In this document: one piece after another, positions 36,675 to 44,955 of the stretch
Layout of the letters: the number at the start of each line of letters is the position of its first letter
Numbering within the stretch: the stretch's first letter is position 1
DNA from: Streptomyces katrae
Lineage (GTDB): Bacteria; Actinomycetota; Actinomycetes; Streptomycetales; Streptomycetaceae
Direction: 5' to 3'
NCBI RefSeq assembly: GCF_002028425.1
Contig: NZ_CP020042.1
Span: 62,001-126,000, forward strand
DNA: 64,000 nt
Program-made: the position numbers and the translations under genes
Notes under the pieces: model-generated
Seen by the model: the letters and a program-made list of their open reading frames with translations, nothing else
The model's database searches: none
What the model was told of the DNA's origin: nothing

Positions 36675-37613
36675 TCAGCTCCCGTCCGTCCGCGGCACCG
36701 GTTCCGCGAGCGAGCGGAACCGGTCCCACTGCACCTTCGGGCGGCGCAGGCCGCGGAGCCGCAGGTAGCGGTCGGTGGACCGCTTCGTCCGGTTCAGGAC
36801 CCGCAGAGCGTCGCTCGCGCGGCCCGAGCCCATAGGTTCGACCACACTGGAGGGCTCCAGGAGCCATCCGGCACGGGTCCGCCGCAGGTCGCCGCGCACC
36901 AGCGCGTTGTACATGTGATTGAGCAGTTCGTCGTGCCGGTGGACCAGGAGGCTGGCCGGTCCCGGCTCGACCGGGCAGTTCGACGGCACCTCGACCAGGT
37001 AGCCCGACCGCGTGGGCCGCGGGCGGGTGCGGGCCAGGACCGGTGCCCCCGAGGCGCTGCGGGCGGCGAACACCGCCGAGGGCATGCGCCCCAGCTGTTC
37101 GGAGCCGGGCAGCTGCCACGGACCGGGCGCGGCGGGCGGCAGGCCGTCGGTCAGCAGCTCGTCCAGAGGCGGCCGTACGACGACCTGCTCCGGCTCGACC
37201 GTGATGAGCAGGCGCAGGTAGTACCAGGACATCAGCGGCCTCATGGGAATCCTGAGGTACGAGCGGCTGTGCGGCTGCCGCTCGAAAAGCGTGCGCCAGT
37301 ACTCCTCGGCACCTCGCGGGCCTGCCATGACCGTGTCCGGGCACTCGGCGCGGCCGCTGACGAAGATCTGCGGTGCGTGTTCGAGACCGCTGCCTGTCGG
37401 GTCGGAGAAGAGCAGGGCCACCCGGCCGTCGCGCCGTATGTTGAGCGCCTTCTGCGCGAATGCGAGCGAGGTGGTCAGCAGCAGCGTCCCGTCCTCGCGG
37501 CGTGCCACCGCCGTCGGCCAGACCAGCGGTGTCCCGTCCTTCGCCAGGGTGACGAACTCGCAGGTCCGGTAGGCGTCCAGGGCGCCGGGCGGTGCGGAGT
37601 CGAGCAGGGTCAT
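36675..37613 (-). CDS. Pyridoxamine 5'-phosphate oxidase-family (flavin/F420) protein
   Basis: 312 residues from ATG 37613. The N-terminal split-barrel fold is recognisable: CEFVTLAKDGTPLVWPTAVA, RREDGTLLLTTSLAFAQKAL, RDGRVALLFSDPTGSG, QIFVSGRAECPDT. The longer C-terminus (SLLVHRHDELLNHMYNALVR) has a second region found in actinomycete members. These enzymes bind FMN or F420 and reduce or oxidise small molecules; the substrate is unknown. It lies upstream of the SARP on the same strand, about 195 bp away, so it may have belonged to a pathway controlled by it. Confidence 0.72.
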   Translation of the reverse strand: MTLLDSAPPGALDAYRTCEFVTLAKDGTPLVWPTAVARREDGTLLLTTSLAFAQKALNIRRDGRVALLFSDPTGSGLEHAPQIFVSGRAECPDTVMAGPRGAEEYWRTLFERQPHSRSYLRIPMRPLMSWYYLRLLITVEPEQVVVRPPLDELLTDGLPPAAPGPWQLPGSEQLGRMPSAVFAARSASGAPVLARTRPRPTRSGYLVEVPSNCPVEPGPASLLVHRHDELLNHMYNALVRGDLRRTRAGWLLEPSSVVEPMGSGRASDALRVLNRTKRSTDRYLRLRGLRRPKVQWDRFRSLAEPVPRTDGS

Positions 37614-38191
37614 CGCGCCGCTCCGACTGCCAGGAGGGCGGATGTCCGGCGGGAGACACGGTGGACCAGGCCCTTCGGGTGGATGTGGGGGCCTCGGGGG
37701 GCACTGCTGGGAGACACGCTCGTTCGCTCCAGGATCGATTGCCGACAGCGGTTACGACACGGTCCCTGCCACCTCTTGGCACGCACTTGGCACCGACTTG
37801 CCGTCGCCGGTGAGGGTCGGCTCCCTTCCCCACCGGCGCCTGCCGATGAGGTTTCGGCCCGCTCGGGGAACCACTGGCATGGGCCAACGCCACGGTCGTC
37901 CGCTTCGTCGGCGTCCTGTCCGCGCGCCAACGCCAACGCCAACGCCAGGGGGGCACTGCACGCGATGATGCGGCATCAGCTCGCCAAGCTGGCTGTGGGC
38001 CGGAAGTCGTGGTCCAACGCCAGATGGACGGCGCAGCCGGCGTCGGCCGTCGTGGCGCCCGGCACGTCGAGGCCTCGATGGTCTCCCGGCGCACCTCGGT
38101 GCCCGCGGCGCTCAGGGTGGCGTCCTGCTCGGATGCACGCCCCGGGGCGTGGGCTGCGGACGTTGCGTGCGGGGCCGGGCAGCGCGGCAGG
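37614..38191. other. Intergenic, no gene recognised
   Basis: 578 bp between convergent-side ends of the amidase operon and the oxidoreductase start. Only composition-driven frames are present. A (GCCAAC)3GCC hexamer repeat lies at 37926-37946. The promoter of the oxidoreductase should be in its left part; none was identified. Confidence 0.4.
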
Positions 38192-39583
38192 TCAGGCGGA
38201 GGTGGCGAGTGCCTGGCTGGGCTGGGTCTGTTCGTAGGCGTGGCCGACCCGCAGGAGCGCGGGCTCTCCGAGGGGCCGGCCGAGCAGCTGCATGCCGATG
38301 GGCAGGCCCGTCGCGTCGTGGCCGACCGGAACGGTCAGGGCGGGCACTCCGGTGATGTTGGCGGGGGCGCAGAGTCGTACGTAGGCGTCGGAGACGCTCT
38401 CGACGGTGCCGTCGGGCCAGGTGACGGTCTCCTCGCCGGCCATGACGGCGGGCATGGGTACGCTCGGGGCGGCGATCACGTCGACCTCCTCCAGCATCCG
38501 TGCCCACTCCGCGCGCATGAGCGTGCGCGAGCGCTGGGCGCGCAGGTAGTCACCGGCGCTCATCAGCTCGCCGGCCTCCAGGAGGATGCGGACGTCCTCC
38601 TGGTACCGCTCGGGGACCGTACGCAGGCTGCCCTCGTGGTAGGCGGCGGCTTCGGGCACCATCAGGCCCCACTGGGTGGCCTGGACGTAGCGGGTCATCG
38701 GGATGTCGACTTCGACGATTCGCGCGCCCAGGGCTTCCAGTTGTGCGACGGCGTGCCGGACGGTGGTCTCCACCTGCGGGTGGACGTGGTCGAAGTAGTA
38801 GGTGCGCGGCAGGCCGATGCGCAGCCCGGTCAGGTCCGTGCCGGCCGGGGGCCGGTAGTCCGCGGCGGGCACGGACAGCGAGGCGGGGTCGCGCGGGTCG
38901 TGTCCGGCCAGCGCGGTCAGGACCAGGGCGGCGTCCTCGACGGTGCGGGTGATCGGGCCGACGTGGTCCAGCGACCACGACAGGGAGGTGACGCCGTGAC
39001 GGGGGACGAGCCCGTAGGTCGGCTTGAGGCCGACGACCCCGTTGAGCGCGGCGGGCACCCGGATGGACCCGCCGGTGTCGGTGCCCAGGGCGAAGGTGGC
39101 GGTGCCCGAGGCCACGGCGACCGCGGAGCCGCCGCTGGAGCCGCCGGCGACCCGGCCGCGGTCCCAGGCGTTGCGGGTCTGCGGGGTGGTCAGGCCGAAC
39201 GCGAATTCGTGGGTGTGGGTCTTGCCGAGCAGGATCGCACCGGCCGCGCTCAGACGTGCGGCGACCGTGCTGTCCGCTGCCGCGCGGTGGCCGGTGCGGA
39301 CCCGGGAGCTTGCCGAGGTGGCCATCCCCTCGACGTCGATCAGGTCTTTGAGCCCCATCGGGATGCCGTGCAGCGGTCCCCGGTGGCGGCCGTGCGCCAC
39401 TTCGTGTGCGGCTTCGCCGGCCGACCGGCGCGCCTGCTCCGCCGTGACGGTGACGTAGGCGCCGAGGTGCGGCTCCGCCTCCTCGATGCGGTCGAGTACG
39501 GAGTCGACCAGTTCGACGGGGGACAGGCGCCGGGCACGGATCGCGTCCGCGGCGGCGGCGAGGGACAGTTCATACGGTTGCAT
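38192..39583 (-). CDS. Amidase (amidase-signature family)
   Basis: 463 residues from ATG 39583, with GAGGAAGAGAAG upstream. The Ser-cisSer-Lys triad is complete: Lys in HGIPMGLKDLIDVEG, cis-Ser in GTDTGGSIRVPA, and the nucleophile region GRVAGGSSGGSAVAVASG. C-terminal ITGVPALTVPVGHDATGLPI is family-typical. It resembles GatA and AtzE/AtzF-type hydrolases that cleave amides to acid and ammonia. The preceding gene encodes a small GatC/AtzG-like protein overlapping its start, so the two probably form a heteromer. Last gene of an operon with a metallo-hydrolase. Confidence 0.92.
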   Translation of the reverse strand: MQPYELSLAAAADAIRARRLSPVELVDSVLDRIEEAEPHLGAYVTVTAEQARRSAGEAAHEVAHGRHRGPLHGIPMGLKDLIDVEGMATSASSRVRTGHRAAADSTVAARLSAAGAILLGKTHTHEFAFGLTTPQTRNAWDRGRVAGGSSGGSAVAVASGTATFALGTDTGGSIRVPAALNGVVGLKPTYGLVPRHGVTSLSWSLDHVGPITRTVEDAALVLTALAGHDPRDPASLSVPAADYRPPAGTDLTGLRIGLPRTYYFDHVHPQVETTVRHAVAQLEALGARIVEVDIPMTRYVQATQWGLMVPEAAAYHEGSLRTVPERYQEDVRILLEAGELMSAGDYLRAQRSRTLMRAEWARMLEEVDVIAAPSVPMPAVMAGEETVTWPDGTVESVSDAYVRLCAPANITGVPALTVPVGHDATGLPIGMQLLGRPLGEPALLRVGHAYEQTQPSQALATSA

Positions 39584-39788
39584 CGCGCTTCTCTTCCTCG
39601 TGCTGTGCGGCACGGTAGGCGGCGGCGGGCGGGACGTCCGCGAAGTCCAGCTCGCGGAGGACCTTGACGACGCTGTGGATGTGGTTGGCGACTGCGGCGA
39701 CGGCCGCGTGGCGTTCGGCGGGCAGGACCAGTCCGGTTCGGGCGGCCCAGCGGGCGGCCTCGGGTGGGGTGAGTTCGTCAGCGGCCAT
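39570..39788 (-). CDS. AtzG/GatC-like small amidase subunit
   Basis: 72 residues from ATG 39788 with AAGGGAG upstream. Sequence RTGLVLPAERHAAVAAVANH and VVKVLRELDFADVPPAA follows the pattern of AtzG-like (DUF4089) and GatC proteins: a helix before LxLxxxxxxxVxxNxxxLxxxxxxL, then a short tail. These small subunits wrap around and stabilise their amidase. It overlaps the amidase start by 14 bp, a strong sign of coupled expression. The family call rests on pattern and neighbour. Confidence 0.7.
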   Translation of the reverse strand: MAADELTPPEAARWAARTGLVLPAERHAAVAAVANHIHSVVKVLRELDFADVPPAAAYRAAQHEEEKRDATV

Positions 39789-39911
39789 GGGGTTCTCCCT
39801 TTCGGTGGGGGTGGGGACGGCGGCGTGGCCGACGCTCGGCAGGCCGACGGGCGCCGGCCGGCGGCTCGCGCCGGGTCGGCCGCGGGGTTCGTCCGGCGGA
39901 CGGCCGTGCGG

Positions 39912-40847
39912 TCAGGCCGCGCCGACGGGGAGCTCGGCGCCGTGCTCGGCGAGGAGCCGGTAGCGGCCGTTCTCCCGGCGGACGGTGCCCCCGGTGGGGT
40001 GCGGGAAGTGGGTGCCCAGGAGCAGCGCACCGGTGTCCGCCAGGGCGTCGAGGAGCCGGGTGCGGGTGCGGACCGCCTGGGCGGGGTCGATGTCGACGCA
40101 GCTGTTCACGTGGGGGTGGGACAGCTGGACGGGGTGGTGGATGCTGTCGCCGGTGATCAGCGCGCGGCGGTCGCTGCCGCGCAGTTCCACGGCGACCTGT
40201 CCCGGGGTGTGGCCCGGGGCGGGGAGGAGCAGGACGCCGGGGGCCACCTCGTGTCCTCGCGCGGGCACGTCCACGAGGTCGTACTGTCCGGCGTCGCGGA
40301 CGGGGTTGACGGAGTCCCGGAACATCTGGCGCCGGGGCTCGTCCAGGTCGGCGGTGGCCCAGTGGTCCCACTCGGTGCGGCTCGCCAGGTAGCGGGCGTT
40401 GGGGAAGGCGGGGACCCACTCCCCGCCGGAGAGGCGGGTGTTCCAGCCGACGTGGTCGGTGTGCAGGTGCGTGGTGATCACCAGGTCCACGGACTCGGGC
40501 GGGAAGCCGGCCGCCGCCAGGCGCTGCGGGAAGTCGGTGTCAAGGCCGTTCCAGGCGGGGTTGGCACGCGACTTGTCGTTGCCGATGCCGGTGTCGACGA
40601 CGATGCGCAGCCCGCCGGCCTCCACGGCGAAGCTGTGGCTCGCCAGACGCGGCACATCGGCGTCGGCGAAGTCGGGGCGCAGCCACGGTGCCTCGTCCAG
40701 GACCTCCTTGGTCGCGTCCGGCAGGAGCCAGGACCCGGTCTGGCGCGGCAGTTCGATCTCGTCGACGCGTCGCACGACGATGTCGCCGAGGTTCCATCCC
40801 GTGCTGGTGCGGGAGGCGGCCGGAGGGGGCGTGGCGGCGGTGACCAT
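39912..40847 (-). CDS. MBL-fold metallo-hydrolase
   Basis: 311 residues from ATG 40847, with AAAGGAC upstream. Metallo-beta-lactamase fold: GLRIVVDTGIGNDKSR, zinc motif HLHTDHVGWN (HxHxDH), third His in PAPGHTPGQVAVELR, Asp in LITGDSIHHPVQL, last His in GTHFPHPTGG. The pattern is that of lactonase/AHL-lactonase-like or quorum-quenching hydrolases, so it may open a lactone or cyclic ester whose product feeds the amidase. First gene of the MBL-AtzG-amidase operon; operator-like inverted repeats sit just upstream (40891-40925). Confidence 0.9.
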   Translation of the reverse strand: MVTAATPPPAASRTSTGWNLGDIVVRRVDEIELPRQTGSWLLPDATKEVLDEAPWLRPDFADADVPRLASHSFAVEAGGLRIVVDTGIGNDKSRANPAWNGLDTDFPQRLAAAGFPPESVDLVITTHLHTDHVGWNTRLSGGEWVPAFPNARYLASRTEWDHWATADLDEPRRQMFRDSVNPVRDAGQYDLVDVPARGHEVAPGVLLLPAPGHTPGQVAVELRGSDRRALITGDSIHHPVQLSHPHVNSCVDIDPAQAVRTRTRLLDALADTGALLLGTHFPHPTGGTVRRENGRYRLLAEHGAELPVGAA

Positions 40848-40890
40848 CGTCGGGTCCTTTCGGATGGGGCGGGCAGGAGAGCACCTCTCC

Positions 40891-40925
40891 CTCAGGCAAA
40901 CGCAAATCTTTTGCTTTTGCCTGAG
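40891..40925. promoter_or_regulatory. Operator-like inverted repeat upstream of MBL operon
   Basis: CTCAGGCAAACGCAAA (40891-40906) pairs with TTGCTTTTGCCTGAG (40911-40925), with one mismatch and a short centre. A second, weaker dyad with the same words (AAAAGCAAAC ... GTTAGCTTTT) spans about 40951-40970, over the stop of the TetR gene. Position between the TetR gene and the MBL start suggests the TetR protein represses the MBL operon here. Confidence 0.65.
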
Positions 40926-40962
40926 GCGAGAGTAGGCCCCACCTCCACCAAAAAGCAAACAG

Positions 40963-41544
40963 TTAGCTTTTAGCCACCCGAGGCAGGTCGGGGGCGAGCG
41001 CCGTCGCCACGAGGCGGTCGGTGTAGGCCGACGACAGGTCCGAGGGGCGGAACAGGATGCGGTACAGGAGGGGGGCGACGACGACGTCCAGCAGGGTCTC
41101 CACATCGGGGACGGCCTCCCCGCGCCCGGCCGCGCGCACCCCGATGGCCTTCAGCTGCTCGGCGGCGTAGTCGGAGCAGCGCAGCGCATTGCCCTGCCCT
41201 GGGTCCCCCAGCAGTGCGTCGCGGACGTATGTGCGGCCCGCCGTGGAGGACATCTCCTCCGCGAACTGCACCGCCCACGCGGCGAGGTCCGCCCGGAGAT
41301 CACCGTGGTCGGCCGGCGGGGCGTCCGGGCGCAAGCGCTCGACGGCCACGTCGGACAGAAGCTCCCGCAGGTCCCCCCAGCGCCGGTAGACGGTGGAGGG
41401 CGTCACTCCCGCACGGGCGGCGATCAGCGGCACGGTGAGCGCGTCCCGCCCCACCTCGGCCTCCAGATCGCGGACGGCCTGGTGCACGGACTGCTGGACG
41501 CGGGCGCTGCGGCCGCCGGGGCGCGAGGTGGGTCGGGCACTCAT
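40963..41544 (-). CDS. TetR-family regulator (TetR_C_16/AefR-like)
   Basis: 193 residues. Helix-turn-helix: ARVQQSVHQAVRDLEAEVGR, LTVPLIAARAGVTPSTVYRR, WGDLRELLSDVAVE. The C-terminal domain (DLRADLAAWAVQFAEEMSST, LLDVVVAPLLYRILF) is of the type often found with small-molecule hydrolases and transporters. It lies 115 bp upstream of the MBL hydrolase on the same strand, with a repeated GCAAA-type operator in between, so it probably senses the substrate of that operon. Confidence 0.88.
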   Translation of the reverse strand: MSARPTSRPGGRSARVQQSVHQAVRDLEAEVGRDALTVPLIAARAGVTPSTVYRRWGDLRELLSDVAVERLRPDAPPADHGDLRADLAAWAVQFAEEMSSTAGRTYVRDALLGDPGQGNALRCSDYAAEQLKAIGVRAAGRGEAVPDVETLLDVVVAPLLYRILFRPSDLSSAYTDRLVATALAPDLPRVAKS

Positions 41545-41594
41545 GCATCCAGCTTAATGCGAAGGAGTTGCGTATGCGTCGGCCCTCCCGGCCG

Positions 41595-42173
41595 CTACGG
41601 GGCGACGCGGTCGACGAGGACGCCCTCCAGGAGCGCGGCCAGGTAGCGCCGAGCGGTCTCCGCACGTGCGGCGGGGGCGGTATGGACGTTTGCGGCGTAG
41701 GCGATGCCGCACATCAGCGGTACCAGGTCGTCGGCGGTGACGCCGGCGCGCACCACGCTGGCGTCGAGGGCCCGCCGAAAGAGCTGCCGCCCGGCGGACG
41801 ACAGGGTCTGCTTCAGTTCGGTGGTGCGGGGCAGCGCGTCGGTGGGCGCGGCGGTGACCGCGGAGAGGGAGGCGTCGGCGGCCTGCGCTTCCACCGTGCG
41901 GGTGAGGAAGCCAGTGAGGGCGCGGGCCGGATCCTCGTCAGCCAGGGCCCGTTCGCCGTGGGCGGCGAGCGCCTCCAGGCCGGGGGCCGCGACGGTTTCC
42001 AGGAGCGCCTCGGCGGTGGGGAAGTGGCGGTACACGGTGCCCACGCCCAGGGAGACACGGCGGGCGACGTCGTTGAGCTGCAGCGGTGTGCCCTCGTCCA
42101 CCATTTCCCGGGCCACGGCGACGATCCGCTCCCGGTTGCGGGCAGCGTCCTTGCGCAAGGGGGCGGTCGTCAT
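41595..42173 (-). CDS. TetR-family regulator of the adjacent SDR
   Basis: 192 residues from ATG 42173. Helix-turn-helix: KDAARNRERIVAVAREMVDE, LQLNDVARRVSLGVGTVYRH and FPTAEALLETVAAPGLEAL, with the C-terminal SBP/MhqR-type domain (QTLSSAGRQLFRRALDA, LVPLMCGIAYAANVH). Preceded at 42189-42201 by the same operator word found twice before the SDR gene, so it should repress both itself and the SDR. The gene order SDR then TetR on one strand fits a two-gene regulon. Confidence 0.88.
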   Translation of the reverse strand: MTTAPLRKDAARNRERIVAVAREMVDEGTPLQLNDVARRVSLGVGTVYRHFPTAEALLETVAAPGLEALAAHGERALADEDPARALTGFLTRTVEAQAADASLSAVTAAPTDALPRTTELKQTLSSAGRQLFRRALDASVVRAGVTADDLVPLMCGIAYAANVHTAPAARAETARRYLAALLEGVLVDRVAP

Positions 42174-42188
42174 GCCGGAAGTCTAACC

Positions 42189-42201
42189 GGATGACCCATC
42201 C
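42189..42201. promoter_or_regulatory. TetR operator, copy 1
   Basis: GGATGACCCATCC, 15 bp upstream of the TetR start at 42173. A dyad GGAT-N5-ATCC sharing the extended pattern CGGATNACCYATCCG with the two sites at 43134 and 43171. Confidence 0.7.
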
Positions 42202-42233
42202 GCCCCCGGCGTGTGCCGCGGCAGGCGCCCCGC

Positions 42234-43112
42234 TCACGCCGTCCCGACGGGGGCGAGGCGCTCGCTGAGCCGGCGCACGGCGTCGACGGTGCGCGGATCC
42301 CTCGCCGCGCGCGAGGGCGGCACGAGGGTCACCCGGGGTCCGATGACGATGCCGGTCAGACCGGCCAGGGAAGGATCGGTGGCGGCGTGGATCGAGGGCT
42401 TCGCCGCCGCCGAGGCCGGACCGGATGTGGAACGTTCGAACGTGCGCCGCACCAGCGGCCACAGCAGTCGCAGCCCCGGGGAGACGATGCGTGGATCGCT
42501 CATGGTGCCGCGGGTCATGTCGGTCGCGGCACCACCGGGGTCGGCCGCGAACACCGAGACGCCGGTACCGTCGAGGCGCTCGGCCAGGTCCAGGGTGTAG
42601 GCGAGGTTCGCGAGTTTGGCGCGGCCGTACCAGTGGAAGCCGTAGTAGCCGCCCGGCGGTTCGACGGCGTCGAACACCCGCTTGGCCACACCGACGGCGC
42701 CCGAGGTGACGTTCACGATCCTGCCGGGCGCACCGGCGTGCAGGGCCGGGAGCAGCAGTTCGGTCAGCAGGTACGGCGAGAGGTGGTTCACCGCGAACGA
42801 CGCCTCGATGCCGTCGGGCGAGTCCTGCCGGCGGGGGAACATCGCTCCGATGTTGTTGACCAGGACCGACAGCGGGCCGTCGGCGGCCACGCGTCCGGCG
42901 AGGGAGCGGACCGCGTCGAGCGAGGCGAGGTCGGCGGCCAGGAACCGGGCGGAGTACTGCGGGGCCGTGGCGTTGATCTCCTCGACCGCACGCGCGCCCC
43001 GCTCGTGGTCCCGCCCGACCACGGTCACCGCGAGCCCGGCGGCGGCCAGTCCCCGGGCGGTCTCCCGTCCGATACCGGCCGTTGCGGCGGTGACGAGCGC
43101 TGCCTGCTTCAT
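42234..43112 (-). CDS. Short-chain dehydrogenase (WWOX/retinol-dehydrogenase-like)
   Basis: 292 residues from ATG 43112. SDR motifs: VTAATAGIGRETARGLAAAG cofactor site, LVNNIGAMFP (NNxG), catalytic Ser in IVNVTSGAVG, Tyr-x-x-x-Lys in YGRAKLANLAYTLDLAERL, and VFAADPGGAATDM. The extra C-terminal length is typical of light-dependent-protochlorophyllide/retinol-dehydrogenase-like SDRs. Likely a detoxifying carbonyl reductase. Two operator copies (43134, 43171) lie in its promoter, and the downstream TetR gene should control it. Confidence 0.88.
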   Translation of the reverse strand: MKQAALVTAATAGIGRETARGLAAAGLAVTVVGRDHERGARAVEEINATAPQYSARFLAADLASLDAVRSLAGRVAADGPLSVLVNNIGAMFPRRQDSPDGIEASFAVNHLSPYLLTELLLPALHAGAPGRIVNVTSGAVGVAKRVFDAVEPPGGYYGFHWYGRAKLANLAYTLDLAERLDGTGVSVFAADPGGAATDMTRGTMSDPRIVSPGLRLLWPLVRRTFERSTSGPASAAAKPSIHAATDPSLAGLTGIVIGPRVTLVPPSRAARDPRTVDAVRRLSERLAPVGTA

Positions 43113-43133
43113 GGGATTCCCCTCCGCCTATGT

Positions 43134-43183
43134 GGATAACCTATCCGCTTGGCAGAACGATAGCAGATGCGGATTACCTATCC
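43134..43183. promoter_or_regulatory. TetR operators, copies 2 and 3
   Basis: GGATAACCTATCC at 43134-43146 and GGATTACCTATCC at 43171-43183, 37 bp apart and 21 bp or more upstream of the SDR start. Both extend to CCG on the right, like the copy at 42189 before the TetR gene. The third site also marks the edge of the IS fragment that follows. Confidence 0.75.
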
Positions 43184-43254
43184 GGTTTGGCTCCGGAGTC
43201 CCGCCTTGACCTGGGATCGAGCCGGCCGGGACCGCGTGGCGGTGATGACGGCCA

Positions 43255-43696
43255 GGCCGTCGGGCCGGGTCGGCGACGGCCGGGCCGACTACTCCCACAA
43301 ATACCGGCGTCACGGCGTGAACGTGCAGGTCGTCACCGACCCCGGGGGCCGGCTGCTGTGGCTCTCGCCCGCCTTGCCGGGCCGCACCCACGACCTGACC
43401 GCCGCCCGTGCCCACCGGTCCACCGGATCTGCGAGCGTCAGGGCGTTCCCATCCTGGCCGATCTCGCCTGCCAAGGCGCCGGCCCCTGGCTGACCACCGG
43501 CATCAAACGCAAGCCCCTGCAGGAACTGGCCCCCACCGAAAAGACCCTCAACCAGGCACGCGCCACCGCGCGAGCGCCCGTCGAACGCGGCGTCGCGAGG
43601 CTGAAGTCCTGGCGAATCTTCCGCAGATCCCGATGCAGCCCCAACCGCATGACGTCAATCGCCAAGGCCATCCTCACTCTGGAGCGGCAGCGCTGA
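43255..43696 (+). mobile_element. IS5-family (DDE_Tnp_4-type) transposase C-terminal fragment
   Basis: First frame: DYSHKYRRHGVNVQVVTDPG, GRLLWLSPALPGRTHDLTAA. After a shift near 43410: RICERQGVPILADLACQGAG, KPLQELAPTEKTLNQARATA, RAPVERGVARLKSWRIFRRS, ending TLERQR. The first Asp and the Glu (VERG) of the DDE set are visible. The 5' half is missing, so it is inactive. Confidence 0.78.
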
Positions 43697-43817
43697 AGAA
43701 GCTCAGTGAAGCCCGTGGTCTGCGTCACCGAGGGCGAGTTCGCCGTAGAGGCCGTTCCCTCCGTGCGGTCGGCGGTGCTGCCACCGTCCGGGGCCGGCAC
43801 CGCATCGACCCGTCGAC

Positions 43818-44723
43818 TCAGTTAGGTGCGGCCGTGGGGGCGCCCGGTTCGGTAGCACAGACAGTGCCGCGGTCCTGGACTATCGCGCAGGCGCGGGCGT
43901 CCTCAGGTTTGTCCGCAGCCACCATACGGGTGTGCGCGTCACGCCCGTACTGCTGGCGGTACTCCTCGGCAGGGCCTTGGATGGGCGTGATGGCCACGCG
44001 GTCCCCAGGTGAAGTCTTGCTCATCTTTGCCCAGGCGGCGCTGCAGTGGGCGCTGTAGCGAAGCTCGATTACCGCTCTGTACTGGTTGCCGGAATACGCC
44101 GTGACCGCATCCCTGGAACAGATCGACTGGGCCGGCTCCAGCGAGGCGCACGCACTTCCATGGCAACTGACCGTGAGGGACGGCGACGCTGCGGACGAGG
44201 AGGCCGGCGGCGGTCCCTGTGATCCGGAGGACGTGTTCGCGTCACTGTCGAGGGTCCAGAGCAGGAACGTGCCCGCGATCACGGCGGCCGCGAGCCCGGA
44301 GATGGACACCAGGATGGCCCGCGTCATGCGGCGGCCCTCCTGTGGGACCGATCCGGTAGCCGTGGCCGGCTGTGTGTGCCCTGCCGGGACGACGGACGCG
44401 TTGTGGTGCTGCTCCTCGGTCCGCTCAAGAGCCGTGGCCTGCGTCTGCCGTGCTTCCTGCGCCGCCCACGCGACCTGCCACACCCTGAGCAGCTCGGTCT
44501 TCTCGACCACTCGGGGTGCGGCGTCGGCGAAGCTGATCAGCGCCTCCCGCCGGGGCAGTTTCCCTTGCGTGCACCAGCGGTTCCAGGTGCTTGACGAGGC
44601 ATCGGTCTTGCGCCCCATCACGTTGTAGGACCAGCCCAGCTCCGCCATGTACCGGCGGATCAGATTCAACAGCGCCGCGAGTTCCGGAGACTCCGGCGAC
44701 TCAGCAGAGCTGTCCTGTGCCAT
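43818..44723 (-). CDS. XRE-like membrane-anchored DUF2690 protein
   Basis: 301 residues from ATG 44723, with GGAGG ten bases upstream. Residues 20-80 are an XRE/helix-turn-helix-like domain (LLNLIRRYMAELGWSYNVMG, LPRREALISFADAAPRVVEK). A linker follows, then one membrane helix (RAILVSISGLAAAVIAGTFL). The outside domain is DUF2690: VSCHGSACASLEPAQSICSR, YRAVIELRYSAHCSAAWAKM, with conserved cysteines. Such proteins couple a cytoplasmic DNA-binding domain to an extracellular sensor and recur in Streptomyces. Divergent from the cell-wall hydrolase at 44956, which it may regulate. Confidence 0.82.
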   Translation of the reverse strand: MAQDSSAESPESPELAALLNLIRRYMAELGWSYNVMGRKTDASSSTWNRWCTQGKLPRREALISFADAAPRVVEKTELLRVWQVAWAAQEARQTQATALERTEEQHHNASVVPAGHTQPATATGSVPQEGRRMTRAILVSISGLAAAVIAGTFLLWTLDSDANTSSGSQGPPPASSSAASPSLTVSCHGSACASLEPAQSICSRDAVTAYSGNQYRAVIELRYSAHCSAAWAKMSKTSPGDRVAITPIQGPAEEYRQQYGRDAHTRMVAADKPEDARACAIVQDRGTVCATEPGAPTAAPN

Positions 44724-44955
44724 CTCATCACGGCCTCCGCCCGTCCCTAACTGTCCCACACAACCCCCAAGTGGCTTTGAAACGTGCTGGTCAGCGGCTT
44801 ACGCATCCCGATGTGACCCACTGTCACCCAGACTCTAGCGCTGGTACGGCGGGACGGTCAGCGTCCTCTTTCGAGCGACAACGCTCACCAACGGCCCACG
44901 AGCCAGACCCTGCCACGCGGGGCGCGGGCCCGGGCAGGACCGAGAGGACACAGCG

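Noticed and set aside
38009..39667. 552-codon plus-strand frame opposite the amidase
   Set aside because: Antisense shadow of the amidase; the amidase has all catalytic motifs.
41556..41576. Possible dyad (ATGCGAA ... TTGCGTAT) before the TetR gene at 41544
   Set aside because: Match between arms is weak and differs from the operator upstream of the MBL gene; could be chance.
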